The notes: generated by a model not told the origin, from the sequence alone. A stretch of DNA of 64,000 nucleotides from Methylonatrum kenyense (GCF_023195885.1 NZ_JALPKO010000007.1:124001-188000); one strand, 5' to 3'. Positions 36,304 to 45,486 are shown, counted from the first letter of the stretch. Program-made: numbers and translations.

Positions 36304-37290
36304 TTGAGCGACACGCACGACAGCACGCCGACCCATCCGGCGCATCCGCGCAACTGGGGCCAACTGATCATCCTCGGCCTGCTCTGGCTGCTGGCCCGCC
36401 TGCCATGGCGTGCCGCACTCCGGCTGGGCCGGGCCGGCGGACGCCTGAGCTACCACCTGCTGCCGGAACGCCGGCGGATCGCCCGGCGCAATATCCAGCT
36501 CTGCTTCCCGGAATTGTCCGGAGCCGACCGCGAGGCAACGGTGCGACGGAATTTCGCCTACCTTGGCCAGGGCATCGCCGAGGCTGCGCTCGCCTGGTAT
36601 GGCGGCCCGGCAGTCGACCGAATCCCGTGCACGGTGACGGGCCTGGAGCATCTCAAGGCCGAGCAGGAGGCGGGCCGCGCCGTGATCCTGCTATCCGGCC
36701 ATTTCGTCTCCATCGAGCTCACTGGCCGCCTGGTGCATCCGCATCTGGAGATGGCCGTGATCTACAAGCCGTTGGTGAAACAACCGCTGCTGGACCGCTC
36801 GATGCGCGAGGCGCGGTTGCGCCGCGGGCACCCGGCAGTCATCGCCAAGGACGATATTCGCGGCATCGTACGGACGCTTCGCCGGGGCATCCCCGCCTGG
36901 TACGCCGGCGACCAGAACTACCGCACCAAGCAGAAGGTTTTCGCGCCGTTTTTCGGCATCCCCACGGCAACGGTGACGGCGCTTAGCCGGCTGTCGCAGA
37001 TGGGCAAGGCCAGCGTGGTGCCGCTTTTCTTCAATGCAAGACCTGACGGTTCCGGCTATGAAATCAGGTTGCTTCCGCCACTGCAGGATTTCCCCAGCGG
37101 TGATGTCACCGAGGATGCCGCGCGAATGAATGCCGTGCTGGAAGAAGCCGTCCGGCAACACCCGGACCAGTACCTGTGGATCCACCGGCGGTTCAAAGAC
37201 CACCCGGACGAGGTCGACATGTATCCCAAGGTGCCGGATCACCGGGAGCTGCGGCGCTCAAAAAAACGCCGCCCGAAGGCGGCGTCCTGA
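36304..37290 (+). CDS. lpxL: Lipid A late acyltransferase (LpxL/HtrB type)
   Basis: The 328-residue inner-membrane acyltransferase adds a secondary acyl chain to Kdo2-lipid IVA. It begins TPTHPAHPRNWGQLIILGLL (membrane helix), has the catalytic H-x4-E motif in LLSGHFVSIEL near residue 140, and the family segments IYKPLVKQPLLDRSMREARL, RGIPAWYAGDQNY and YLWIHRRFKDHP. TTG 36304 after GGAG is used because no better codon precedes the conserved HPRNW. Its last codons (KKRRPKAAS) are encoded by the inverted repeat of the phaC terminator. Confidence 0.93.
   Translation: MSDTHDSTPTHPAHPRNWGQLIILGLLWLLARLPWRAALRLGRAGGRLSYHLLPERRRIARRNIQLCFPELSGADREATVRRNFAYLGQGIAEAALAWYGGPAVDRIPCTVTGLEHLKAEQEAGRAVILLSGHFVSIELTGRLVHPHLEMAVIYKPLVKQPLLDRSMREARLRRGHPAVIAKDDIRGIVRTLRRGIPAWYAGDQNYRTKQKVFAPFFGIPTATVTALSRLSQMGKASVVPLFFNARPDGSGYEIRLLPPLQDFPSGDVTEDAARMNAVLEEAVRQHPDQYLWIHRRFKDHPDEVDMYPKVPDHRELRRSKKRRPKAAS
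37261..37285 (-). terminator. Intrinsic terminator of phaC, lying inside lpxL
   Basis: CGCCGCC-CGAA-GGCGGCG with a run of six A to its left forms, on the minus strand, a 7-bp GC stem with a UUCG loop and a U-tract. It is 24 nt after the phaC stop. All of it falls within the last ten codons of lpxL. Confidence 0.88.
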
Positions 37291-37308
37291 CGCCGTGCTG
37301 CCGCCGAA

Positions 37309-39105
37309 TCAGCGGCTCGCCTTTTCCTTGACGTAGCTGCCCGGCGCATCCTCGATCGGCTTCAACTTGCCGTCACCCGGAACACGCGGATCGACCTTCG
37401 CCCCGGCACGCCGCACCAGCCACTTGTTCCACTCCGGCCACCAGGAGCCGTCGGTGTGGCTGGCGCCGTCCAGCCAGGCGTCCGGATCCTTCGGATTGCG
37501 TGAATTGGTCCAGAAGCCGTACTTGTTCTTTGCCGGCGGATTGATCACCCCGGCGATATGGCCCGACCCACCAAGGATGAACTTGGACTGGCCGCCCAGC
37601 AGATGCACGCCCCGGTAGCAGGTCTTCCATGGCGCGATATGGTCTTCCGCCGCCGAGATGAAGCAGCTCGGCACCTCGACCTTGCCCAGATCGATTGGCG
37701 TGTCGCGGATGACCAGCGAACCCGGATCCTTCAGCTTGTTCTCCTGGTACATGTTGCGCAGGTAGAAGCTGTGCATCTTGGCGGGCATATTGGTGCAATC
37801 CTGGTTCCAGTAGAGCAAATCGAACGGGAACGGATCGTCACCCTTCAGGTAGTTGTTGATGAAGAACGACCAGACCAAGTCGTTGGCGCGCAGCGAGCTC
37901 ATGGTCGACGCCATCGAGGTGCCTTCCAGGTAGCCCTTTTCGTCCATGCGCCGTTCCAGGGTCGCCAGCTGTTCCTCGTCGATGAACAGCTCCAACTCGC
38001 CCGGCCGGGTGAAATCCAGCATCGCGGTAAAGAAGGTGATGCTCTTGACCCGGTCATCGCCCTTGGCGGCCATGTAGGCCAGGGTCGTGCCCATCAGGGT
38101 GCCGCCGAGGCAGTAGCCAACCGCATTGACGTCCCGTTCACCGGTCGCCTGCTCGACTGCGTCCAGCGCAGCCAGCGGACCTTCCAGCATGTAGTCGTCA
38201 AAGCCCTTGTCCGCGTATTCACGCGTCGGGTTCTTCCACGAGATGGTGAACACGGTGTGGCCCTGCTCGACCATGTACTTGATCAGCGAATTCTTCGGCT
38301 GCAGGTCGAGGATGTAGTACTTGTTGATCCACGGCGGAATGAACAGCAATGGCCGCTTGTAAACCTTTTCGGTCGCCGGCTCGTACTGGATCAACTGGAT
38401 CAGATCATTCTGGTAAACCACCTTGCCCGGACTCATCGCGAGGTTCTTACCGACCTCAAAGGCCTCGGTATCGGTCATGCGGATATTCAAGCGGCCGTCG
38501 GTCTCGGACAGGTCGTTCAGCAGGTTCTTCAGACCCTTGAGCAGATTGTGGCCCTTGGTTTCCAGGGTCTTCTCGAGCACCGCCGGGTTGGTCGCAACGA
38601 AGTTGGTCGGCGACAGGGCATCGACAAACTGCCGGGTGTGGAACGAAATCTTGCGCGCCGTCTTGTCGTCCAAGCCTTCCACGTTGTTCACCGTGGAATG
38701 GATATAATCGGCCGCCAGCAGGTAGCTCTGCTTGATGAAGTCGAACAGCGGGTTCTCCTCCCAGGCCTCGTGCTTGAAACGCTTGTCGCCGGCATCCGGG
38801 CTGATCACCGGATCCTGCTGATGCCCCCAGAAGCGCAGGGCCGCGTTGTTCACCAACTGCAGGTAATCCTGCCAGAAGGCCATCTGTGCCTGGGCCAACT
38901 GCATGGGATTGGCAAGCAAACGGGTATTGAGCTGCTGGAACAGGCCGCTCATATGCAGGGCGTCATCCATGTCGATGACCTTGGCCTGCTGCTGCTGATC
39001 GAGAAAGGACTTGACCAGTTCCTGGCTGCGATCCGTGATATCAACGAGGGTACGCGAGAGTTCTTCCGCGCTGATCTCTTCGGCTTCAGTCGACTTGTCT
39101 GACAT
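37309..39105 (-). CDS. phaC: Class I polyhydroxyalkanoate synthase
   Basis: The 598-residue enzyme polymerises hydroxyacyl-CoA into PHA granules. The lipase-like box AVGYCLGGTLMGTTLAYMAA holds the catalytic Cys near residue 331. Further motifs are LLFIPPWINKYYILDLQPKN, FTISWKNPTREYADKGFDDY, DLVWSFFINNYLKGDDPFPF, LYWNQDCTNMPAKMHSFYLR and FILGGSGHIAGVINPPAKNK with the catalytic His. Length is typical of class I. ATG 39105 is preferred to TTG 39114. No phasin, PhaR or PhaAB gene is beside it. Confidence 0.96.
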   Translation of the reverse strand: MSDKSTEAEEISAEELSRTLVDITDRSQELVKSFLDQQQQAKVIDMDDALHMSGLFQQLNTRLLANPMQLAQAQMAFWQDYLQLVNNAALRFWGHQQDPVISPDAGDKRFKHEAWEENPLFDFIKQSYLLAADYIHSTVNNVEGLDDKTARKISFHTRQFVDALSPTNFVATNPAVLEKTLETKGHNLLKGLKNLLNDLSETDGRLNIRMTDTEAFEVGKNLAMSPGKVVYQNDLIQLIQYEPATEKVYKRPLLFIPPWINKYYILDLQPKNSLIKYMVEQGHTVFTISWKNPTREYADKGFDDYMLEGPLAALDAVEQATGERDVNAVGYCLGGTLMGTTLAYMAAKGDDRVKSITFFTAMLDFTRPGELELFIDEEQLATLERRMDEKGYLEGTSMASTMSSLRANDLVWSFFINNYLKGDDPFPFDLLYWNQDCTNMPAKMHSFYLRNMYQENKLKDPGSLVIRDTPIDLGKVEVPSCFISAAEDHIAPWKTCYRGVHLLGGQSKFILGGSGHIAGVINPPAKNKYGFWTNSRNPKDPDAWLDGASHTDGSWWPEWNKWLVRRAGAKVDPRVPGDGKLKPIEDAPGSYVKEKASR

Positions 39106-39274
39106 GATTTCCAATCCTCACTGCAGGCCCCGAACCGAGGCGAATGTCTATGCCGTTTTCAGGGAATCGATCGGCGGTTTCCCAGCAAGCCGACCATGAT
39201 ACTGCACGGCAACAAAATGGCACAAGCGCACAATACGCTATACAAATTACTGAAAACCAAACATTTTTTGAAGA

Positions 39275-40072
39275 ATGCCGATGACTGAGCTGCTGGGCCT
39301 TCGATGTTCTGGTGCATTGCAACATAACAGGACAAGCGCCCTGACTGAAAGGCTGGGCATCCCGTTGCTGGCAGAATCAGCGACGCCAGCAGGCCTGTTT
39401 CTCGACCTTGGTCCGAAGGGCCTGGCGCTGCTCGATGGCCGTCCGGGTGCGCCGGGAGCCGTGCGTGCGGACTTTCTCGAACCGGCACTGCTACGCCGCA
39501 TGCAGCAGGTCGGCGCACGCTCGGAACAGCTGGTCCGCGCGGTCGGCGCAACAAAAGGCCGACGTCCGACGGTGGTCGACGCCACCGCTGGCCTCGGCGG
39601 CGATTCGCTGATTCTTGCCTGGGCCGGTTGCGCGGTAACACTGGTGGAGCGCTCGCCCATTGTTGTGGCCCTGCTTACCGACGCCCTCGAGCGGGTCAGG
39701 CATACCGCCCCCGACAACCCGGCGGCGGAACTCCGCCTGGTCGAAGCCGATGCCAGGGACTGGCTGGCAGGCCTGGCGGAAACCGACAGGCCGGATGTGG
39801 TGTATCTGGACCCCATGTACCCTGAGCGGGGGGCCGCCGCGGCGGCGCGCAAGGAAATGCAACGACTGAAGCAACTGCTGGGCAGCGACGAGGATGCGGC
39901 CCCCGAGTTGCTGCGGGTTGCCCGCGCCGCAGCGCGCCAGCGGGTCGTGATCAAGCGGCCACGCAAGGCGCCACTGCTTGCCGGCTCGAAGCCCTCGCAT
40001 CAGATCAGCGGCCGCAGCACGCGTTTCGATGTCTACATGTGCCACCCAGGAACGGAGACGAATCCCGCATGA
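39275..40072 (+). CDS. rsmJ: 16S rRNA (guanine-1516-N2)-methyltransferase
   Basis: The 265-residue protein shows the RsmJ pattern: LAESATPAGLFLDLGPKGLA, the KGRRPTVVDATAGLGGDSLI SAM motif and the catalytic motif VVYLDPMYPERGAAAAARKE. It ends with ARQRVVIKRPRKAPLLAGSK and a STRFDVYM strand. It modifies helix 45 region guanine 1516 of 16S rRNA. ATG 39275 or 39281 are both possible. It overlaps the peptidase gene by 4 nt. Confidence 0.93.
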   Translation: MPMTELLGLRCSGALQHNRTSALTERLGIPLLAESATPAGLFLDLGPKGLALLDGRPGAPGAVRADFLEPALLRRMQQVGARSEQLVRAVGATKGRRPTVVDATAGLGGDSLILAWAGCAVTLVERSPIVVALLTDALERVRHTAPDNPAAELRLVEADARDWLAGLAETDRPDVVYLDPMYPERGAAAAARKEMQRLKQLLGSDEDAAPELLRVARAAARQRVVIKRPRKAPLLAGSKPSHQISGRSTRFDVYMCHPGTETNPA

Positions 40073-41895
40073 GTCATGCCCCACTGCCGGCACGGGGTCT
40101 GTCCCCGGCTTCGCTCGCCGACAGCGTCAGCGTCGGCGTCCCGACCATCGGCCCCGGCGGCATCGCCTGGCTGGAGTCGGATCCGAGGAACGCCGGCAAG
40201 GTCGGTGTCCAGGTCCTGGCACCGGGAAGTCGCAGCCCAAAACGGCTGGTCGACCGGGACTGGAACGTCCGCAGCCGGGTGCATGAATACGGCGGCGGAG
40301 CGCTCTGGGCCGGCCATGGCGATTTTCACTGGTTCCTGGTCGATGAACCCAGCCAGTCGCTCTGGGCCATCAGCCGCAGCGGCGAGGAGCCCGTTCGGCT
40401 GGTACCGGGTGAGGACGGCATAGCACTGGCTGACGGTCACCTGAGCGCTGATGGCCGACGCCTGGTCCTGTTGCGGGAAGACAAGCAAGCGGACCGGACC
40501 CAGGTGCTGCTGCTCGACCCGCGTGAGCCGGCAGAGCAGTCCGTTCTGGAGAACGATGCCGACTTCTGCGCCGCACCCCGACTGAGTCCGGATGGCCGGC
40601 ATGCCGCCTGGATCGTCTGGGATCATGGCACCATGCCGTGGGAGGCGACGCGCCTTCGAATCGCGGATTTGCAGACCGGCGAACGGCGAACCATCGACGA
40701 CGACGCCCACTCCATCCTGGAGCCGGTCTGGACCGAATCCGGCGAACTGCTGGTACTCAGCGATCGAAACGGTGCCTGGTGCCCGAGCCGCGTGGCCGGT
40801 GATGTGCTGCAACCACTCTGTGACTCAGCCGATGACCACGCCCGGCCGCCCTGGCAACTGGGCGGCGGGCATTACGCACCGCTGCCGGACGGCAGCCTGC
40901 TGGCCATCCGCGTCGCGCAGGCGCGCTGCCAACTCGTGCGGCTGCACCGCGATGGCAGCGAGGAATCGATTGCCGGGCCGGAGAACGATATCGAGGGGCT
41001 GCGGGTGGATGGCTGGACGGCCGTCTACCTGGCTGGCAGCGCCAGGAGCCCAAGAAATATTCACCGCCGCAATCTGCAAAACGGCCAGGTCGAGCGACTC
41101 TCGGGCCAAACGCCGCCGCGGGCCGTGGGTGCAGGCAACGGCGCCGCCGAACTGGTCATGACCGATACCGCGGACGGACCGGTCTACGGGTTTCTGTACT
41201 GTCCGGAGGGGGCGATCTGCCCACCTCTGCTGGTCCGCGCCCACGGCGGCCCGACCGCGATGAAAAGCCCGGTTTTCGCTCCGGACACCCAGTTCTGGCT
41301 TAGCCACGGCTTCGCGGTGCTGGATGTGAACTACGGCGGCAGCAGTGGCCACGGCCGCGCGTACCGGGAACGCTTGCGCGGTGCCTGGGGCCGAATCGAC
41401 AGTGACGACTGCGTGGCCCTGGCCCGGGCGTTGGCCGAGCAGCGCAAGGTGAATGGTGACCGGATGGTCATCAGTGGCAGCAGCGCCGGCGGTCTGACCG
41501 TACTGAATGCGCTGCAACAGGGTGTTTTCGCAGCGGGCACGAGCCGCTACGGCGTCACCGACCTGCTGCGCCTGGTGGATTCCACGCACCGGTTCGAAGC
41601 CGGCTATCTGGATTTCCTGATCGGCACCCTGCCGGAGCACCGGCAGCGCTATCTCGACCGCTCACCCGTCAATCATGCCGACAGGATCCGCGGCGCGGTG
41701 CTGTTGCTGCAGGGTGAGGACGACCCGGTGGTGCCGCTCAGCCAGGCCCAGGCGATCCACGACGCCATCCGGGCCCGCGGCGGAGAATCGGAACTGGTGG
41801 TGTATCCGGGAGAAAAACACGGCTTCCGGAAGGGCGAAAACCTGGAGGATTCGTTTCAGAGGGAGTTGGGGTTTTACCAGCGACTACTGGGATAG
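40069..41895 (+). CDS. S9 family (prolyl oligopeptidase-type) peptidase
   Basis: The 608-residue protein has an N-terminal beta-propeller-like region (VSVGVPTIGPGGIAWLESDP, SRVHEYGGGALW, APRLSPDGRHAAWIVWDHGT) and a C-terminal alpha/beta hydrolase domain from about residue 370. The catalytic Ser is in MVISGSSAGGLTVLNALQ, Asp in LLQGEDDPVVPLSQAQ and His in YPGEKHGFRKGENLEDSFQR. No signal peptide is visible, so it is probably cytosolic, like acylaminoacyl peptidases. The start overlaps the rsmJ stop by 4 nt. Confidence 0.92.
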   Translation: MSHAPLPARGLSPASLADSVSVGVPTIGPGGIAWLESDPRNAGKVGVQVLAPGSRSPKRLVDRDWNVRSRVHEYGGGALWAGHGDFHWFLVDEPSQSLWAISRSGEEPVRLVPGEDGIALADGHLSADGRRLVLLREDKQADRTQVLLLDPREPAEQSVLENDADFCAAPRLSPDGRHAAWIVWDHGTMPWEATRLRIADLQTGERRTIDDDAHSILEPVWTESGELLVLSDRNGAWCPSRVAGDVLQPLCDSADDHARPPWQLGGGHYAPLPDGSLLAIRVAQARCQLVRLHRDGSEESIAGPENDIEGLRVDGWTAVYLAGSARSPRNIHRRNLQNGQVERLSGQTPPRAVGAGNGAAELVMTDTADGPVYGFLYCPEGAICPPLLVRAHGGPTAMKSPVFAPDTQFWLSHGFAVLDVNYGGSSGHGRAYRERLRGAWGRIDSDDCVALARALAEQRKVNGDRMVISGSSAGGLTVLNALQQGVFAAGTSRYGVTDLLRLVDSTHRFEAGYLDFLIGTLPEHRQRYLDRSPVNHADRIRGAVLLLQGEDDPVVPLSQAQAIHDAIRARGGESELVVYPGEKHGFRKGENLEDSFQRELGFYQRLLG

Positions 41896-42002
41896 GGAAA
41901 GTTTTCAGTGGTTCAGTGTTCAGATTTCAGACCAAACCCAGAGGCAAACGACGGCCCTGTCTGAACACTGAACACTGAAACCTGAAAACTTCAGTTCCCT
42001 AT
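41892..42002. repeat. TTTTCAG/CTGAAAA inverted repeat element filling the peptidase-pqqE gap
   Basis: The left arm reads GTTTTCAGTGGTTCAGTGTT CAG-rich units and the right arm CTGAACACTGAACACTGAAA followed by CCTGAAAACTTC. The outer ends ATAGGGAA (41892-41899) and TTCCCTAT (41995-42002) are complementary. Both neighbouring stop codons, TAG of the peptidase and TAG of pqqE on the other strand, lie inside these ends. The right arm matches that of the array at 28605-28733. Confidence 0.85.
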
Positions 42003-43192
42003 TCCATTGTCTCCGCATCGGCGACTTTCGGGCGGCTGCCGAACTTCTCCCGCAGTGCCTTGCTGTTCTTGGCATTTCGCAGGATCAGCGGCTGCTCGAC
42101 CATCACCCGTGGTTCCTCTTCGGCTGATTCCACCGCATCCCGCACCTGCTGGTGCAGCGGCGACAGATGGCAGGTCGGGTCGGTGGCCGCGGCATCACCG
42201 GTCAGCAGATAGGCCTGGCAGCGGCAACCACCAAAGTCCTCGAACCGCTTGTCACAGCTCCGACAGGGTTCCTGCATCCAGTCCAGGCCGCGGAAGCGGT
42301 TGAATAGCTCGGACTCGTTCCAGATCCAGTTGAGATCCCGCTCGCGCACATTGGGAAGCGGCGGCCCCGGCAGCATTGCCGCGCCGTGGCAGGGCATGAC
42401 CCGGCCGTCGGGGTTGACGCCAATAAAGGTCGTGCCCCAACCGTTCATGCAGGGCTTGGGCTTGCCCTCGTAATAGTCGGACCAGATGTAGTAGATCCGC
42501 ATCTTGCCGGCCATTTTCTCCCGCCAGCGGTTGGCGACTTCCTCGGCGTGCGTCAGCTGTTTCATGGTCGGCATCAAGGCCTTCCGATTCACATACGCCC
42601 AGCCGTGGTACTGGGTATTGGCCAGTTCCACGTAGTCCGCTTCGAGATCGGCCGCCATTTGCAGGATTTCATCGATCTGGTCGAGATTGCGCCGGTGCAG
42701 TACCACGTTCAGTACCATTGGATAGCCCTGCCGACGGATTTCCCGTGCCATGGCCTCCTTGTGCTCGAACTGCGTCCGCCCCGCCACATCGTCGCTCAAC
42801 GAGGCGGTGGCCGCCTGGAAACTGATCTGGATGTGATCCAGCCCGGCCTCCTTCAGCCGCGCCAAACGATCCGCGTCCATGCCGACGCCGGAAGTGATCA
42901 GGTTGGTGTAAAAACCAAGCCGGCTGGCTTCGGCCACCAGTTCTTCCAGATCCTTGCGCACCAATGGCTCGCCACCCGAGAAACCGAGTTGCACGGCACC
43001 CAGTTCGCGCACCTCGCGCATGACCCGTATCCACTCTTCGGTGGAAAGCTCGTCCTTTTCGTTGGCGAAATCCACCGGGTTGGAGCAGTAGGCACACTGC
43101 AGCGGACACCGGTAGGTGACCTCTGCCAGAAACCACAGGGGCCCGCGTCGACTTCCGATGTCAGGATTCAGTCCGGATCCAGCCTCGCTCAT
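41999..43192 (-). CDS. pqqE: PQQ biosynthesis radical SAM enzyme
   Basis: The 397-residue radical SAM/SPASM protein links Glu and Tyr of PqqA. It has the CPLQCAYCSNP cluster motif near residue 28, GFSGGEPLVRKDLEEL, and C-terminal Cys motifs for auxiliary clusters (CHGAAMLPG, QEPCRSCDKRFEDFGGCRCQ). Start 43192 overlaps the end of pqqD by 32 nt. It is the last gene of pqqABCDE. Confidence 0.97.
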   Translation of the reverse strand: MSEAGSGLNPDIGSRRGPLWFLAEVTYRCPLQCAYCSNPVDFANEKDELSTEEWIRVMREVRELGAVQLGFSGGEPLVRKDLEELVAEASRLGFYTNLITSGVGMDADRLARLKEAGLDHIQISFQAATASLSDDVAGRTQFEHKEAMAREIRRQGYPMVLNVVLHRRNLDQIDEILQMAADLEADYVELANTQYHGWAYVNRKALMPTMKQLTHAEEVANRWREKMAGKMRIYYIWSDYYEGKPKPCMNGWGTTFIGVNPDGRVMPCHGAAMLPGPPLPNVRERDLNWIWNESELFNRFRGLDWMQEPCRSCDKRFEDFGGCRCQAYLLTGDAAATDPTCHLSPLHQQVRDAVESAEEEPRVMVEQPLILRNAKNSKALREKFGSRPKVADAETME

Positions 43193-43433
43193 GTGCATCC
43201 TCCAGAAACGCGTAGACGTCGCCGTCGAGATCGGCGTCCGGGAACTGTTCATGCAGGGCCGCCAGCACCTCGGCCACCGAACGACCATCACAGTATTTGA
43301 GTATCGCACTGGCGCTGTCGTTCAACTGCACCATGCCTTCCGGGTACAGCAACACGTGCGAGTTCTGGGACGGCTCCCACTGAAACTTCATGCCATGGGC
43401 CAGGTTGACCCGTGTATCGGCTGCAAAACTCAT
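43161..43433 (-). CDS. pqqD: PQQ biosynthesis peptide chaperone
   Basis: The 90-residue protein presents PqqA to PqqE. It has the family pattern [37 protein letters not shown] and [15 protein letters not shown]. It overlaps pqqC by 4 nt and pqqE by 32 nt, so the three are translationally coupled. Confidence 0.95.
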   Translation of the reverse strand: MSFAADTRVNLAHGMKFQWEPSQNSHVLLYPEGMVQLNDSASAILKYCDGRSVAEVLAALHEQFPDADLDGDVYAFLEDAHERGWIRTES

Positions 43434-44200
43434 GGCTGCATCGCCCCCTTCACGGCGTCGTAAGGTGGCATCCCCACCACATAGGCCAGGTACATGGCGT
43501 CGAGCATAGTCCAGAGCACATCAAGCTTGAACTGAAGGATATCCAGAGCCCGCTCCTGATCCTCCCGCGTCTTGAAGTAATCCAGGGTAATGGCAAGCCC
43601 GTGTTTGACGTCTTCTCGGGCCTGACCAAGGCGTTTCTCGAAATACTGCAGCCCCTTGATATCAACCCAGGGGTAATGCCGCGGCCAGGTCTCAAGGCGC
43701 GAGGCGTGGGCCTTGGGCGCAAACAGCTCGGTTAGCGAGGAACAGGCAGCCTCCTGCCACGGGCGTGTACGGGCGAAGTTGACATAGGCATCCACGGCGA
43801 AGCGCACGGCTGGCAGCACGTCATCCAGCGACAGCAGGCGTTCTCGATCAAGGCCCACCGCTTCGCCCAGGGCCAACCATCGTTCGATGCCGCCGGCATC
43901 GCCCTCCAGGCCGTCATGGTCGGTGATGCGCTTGATCCAGATGCGGCGGGTCTCGCGATCCGGACAGCTTGCCAGGATCGCGGCATCCTTCTGCGGGATG
44001 CTGATCTGGTAGTAGAAGCGGTTGATCACCCAGCCCTGCATCTGCTCGCGGGTGAGCTTTCCCTCCGCCATCATCACCTGGTAGGGGTGATGGAAATGGT
44101 AGTAGCGCCCCTTTTCCCGAAGTTTCTTCTCGAAGGTCTCGCGGTCCCAGGGCGCCCCGGAATCCCGCAGCGAGTCAGAGTTCGATGCCAAGCCCGTCAT
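43430..44200 (-). CDS. pqqC: Pyrroloquinoline-quinone synthase
   Basis: The 256-residue cofactorless oxidase performs the last ring closure and eight-electron oxidation of PQQ. Motifs seen are [59 protein letters not shown] and [16 protein letters not shown]. Start 44200 lies inside the last codons of pqqB (26-nt overlap), giving the usual length; an upstream ATG would overlap more. Confidence 0.97.
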   Translation of the reverse strand: MTGLASNSDSLRDSGAPWDRETFEKKLREKGRYYHFHHPYQVMMAEGKLTREQMQGWVINRFYYQISIPQKDAAILASCPDRETRRIWIKRITDHDGLEGDAGGIERWLALGEAVGLDRERLLSLDDVLPAVRFAVDAYVNFARTRPWQEAACSSLTELFAPKAHASRLETWPRHYPWVDIKGLQYFEKRLGQAREDVKHGLAITLDYFKTREDQERALDILQFKLDVLWTMLDAMYLAYVVGMPPYDAVKGAMQP

Positions 44201-45089
44201 AAGCAACCTCCAGCCCAGCCTCGTCCAGGATCCGCCGCTCATCGCTGTCGGGATTCAGGATCGGGTTGGTATTATTGATATGAATCAGGATACGGCGGGC
44301 ATCTGGAAAGTCCGCCAGTACCTCGATCATGCCGCCCGGACCGGACTGGACCCTGTGCCCCATCTCGGCGGCAGTCTTTTCACCACCGACTTCGCGGGCC
44401 ATTTCATCCTCGCGCCAGCATGTTCCATCGACCAGCAGCACATCCGCGCGTTCCATGTAGGGGCGCAGGTGATCCTCGATGATCCCCAGGCCCGGCGCAT
44501 AAAACGCGGTTCTGCCAGTGGCGATGTCCTCGAACAGCACTCCGATATTGTCGCCCGGCTGCGGATCGGCACGATGCGGCGAATACGGCGGGGCCTTGCT
44601 CAACAGCGGCACCGGATGAATGCGCAACCCCGGCAGTTCTGCGGGTTCGAAACTCCGGGTCTGCAGATCAATGCGATTCGGCGTCACCCCCGAATAGTGC
44701 TCGAGGATGTTAAAGATCGGAAAGCCGGTTTCGAGATCTTCCCGGACCCGGTCAGTGCAGTAGACGGACAGCGGCGCGCTGCTCTCGCGCAGCATGATCA
44801 GGCCTGTCACATGGTCGATCTGGCTATCCATCAGTAATACGGCAGCAATGCCCGAGTCGCGTACAGCGCGAGCGGGCTGCAAGGCGGGCGTTGCCAGGAT
44901 CTGGGCGCGAATATCCGGTGAGGCGTTGACCAGAAGCCAATTCTCGCCATCAATGCTGACGGCAATCGAGGATTGGGTGCGCGCCTCTGCGCCTGTCGCG
45001 CCCTCGCGCCAGTCATTGCAATTACGGCAGTTGCAGTTCCACTGCGGGAAGCCACCGCCGGCGGCGGAGCCGAGTACGTGAATTTTCAT
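44175..45089 (-). CDS. pqqB: PQQ biosynthesis beta-lactamase-fold hydroxylase
   Basis: The 304-residue protein has the metallo-beta-lactamase-like fold of PqqB, which hydroxylates the tyrosine of the PqqA crosslink. It begins [20 protein letters not shown], with the CNCRNC cysteines, and shows [40 protein letters not shown] and [20 protein letters not shown]. Start 45089 lacks an obvious Shine-Dalgarno and lies 10 nt after a strong terminator-like hairpin, so expression relative to pqqA is likely reduced. Confidence 0.96.
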   Translation of the reverse strand: MKIHVLGSAAGGGFPQWNCNCRNCNDWREGATGAEARTQSSIAVSIDGENWLLVNASPDIRAQILATPALQPARAVRDSGIAAVLLMDSQIDHVTGLIMLRESSAPLSVYCTDRVREDLETGFPIFNILEHYSGVTPNRIDLQTRSFEPAELPGLRIHPVPLLSKAPPYSPHRADPQPGDNIGVLFEDIATGRTAFYAPGLGIIEDHLRPYMERADVLLVDGTCWREDEMAREVGGEKTAAEMGHRVQSGPGGMIEVLADFPDARRILIHINNTNPILNPDSDERRILDEAGLEVAYDGLGIEL

Positions 45090-45098
45090 GGTAGGAAG

Positions 45099-45130
45099 AA
45101 AAAGGGGGCGGCCGATGGCCACCCCCTTTT
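45099..45130 (-). terminator. Hairpin with U-tract between pqqA and pqqB (attenuator)
   Basis: GGGGGCGGCC (45104-45113) pairs with GGCCACCCCC (45117-45126) around GAT, with one mismatch and four more A-T pairs at the base. On the minus strand the stem is followed by five T. It starts 16 nt after the pqqA stop and ends 10 nt before the pqqB ATG. It should stop most transcripts after pqqA and let a fraction read through. Confidence 0.85.
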
Positions 45131-45145
45131 ATCTCAGCCCTGACT

Positions 45146-45220
45146 TCAGCGGTTGCTGACGTACAGGTTGATTTCGAAGCCGAGACGCATTTCGTTGTAA
45201 GCAGGCTTGTTCCAGGACAT
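45146..45220 (-). CDS. pqqA: PQQ precursor peptide
   Basis: The 24-residue peptide contains the crosslinked pair Glu16 and Tyr20 in the motif E-I-N-L-Y, the substrate from which PQQ is built. The rest (SWNKPAYNEMRLGF) is typical of PqqA. It has a strong ribosome site (GGAGG 7 nt upstream). It is the first gene of the operon and is probably expressed at higher level than pqqBCDE because of the hairpin behind it. Confidence 0.97.
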   Translation of the reverse strand: MSWNKPAYNEMRLGFEINLYVSNR

Positions 45221-45261
45221 TGTGCATCCTCCAGTTGTGGATTCAACTTGCGTTGACGAGC

Positions 45262-45294
45262 ATTCTATCGCTCGTGTTTGCAACCATTGCAAAC
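45262..45294 (-). promoter_or_regulatory. pqqA promoter -10 candidate with perfect upstream dyad
   Basis: On the minus strand TAGAAT (45262-45267) is one base from the -10 consensus and about 42 nt upstream of pqqA. Just upstream, GTTTGCAA-CCA-TTGCAAAC (45276-45294) is a perfect 8-bp dyad with a 3-nt centre, covering the -35 position. The dyad is a good operator candidate for a dimeric regulator, perhaps the divergent LuxR-type protein at 45487-46722. Confidence 0.6.
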
Positions 45295-45486
45295 TAGGAC
45301 TCGGAAGTCAAGCACCCTATTGACAAACACGACCGGATTATGAGTCGCCGAGCACCGCGCCATACGCGACGCACGCTTGTCACAGGATGTGAACAGATTG
45401 GAGCACCCTGAGCTGGCCAGAAATTTTCCTGTCCGAGCCAGACGTCCACTGGCACGAAGCCCGGGACGAAACAACCCCTTGATCTG

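Noticed and set aside
37558-39102. A 514-codon open frame opposite phaC
   Set aside because: phaC on the minus strand has complete catalytic motifs; the antisense frame shows none and has composition typical of a shadow frame.
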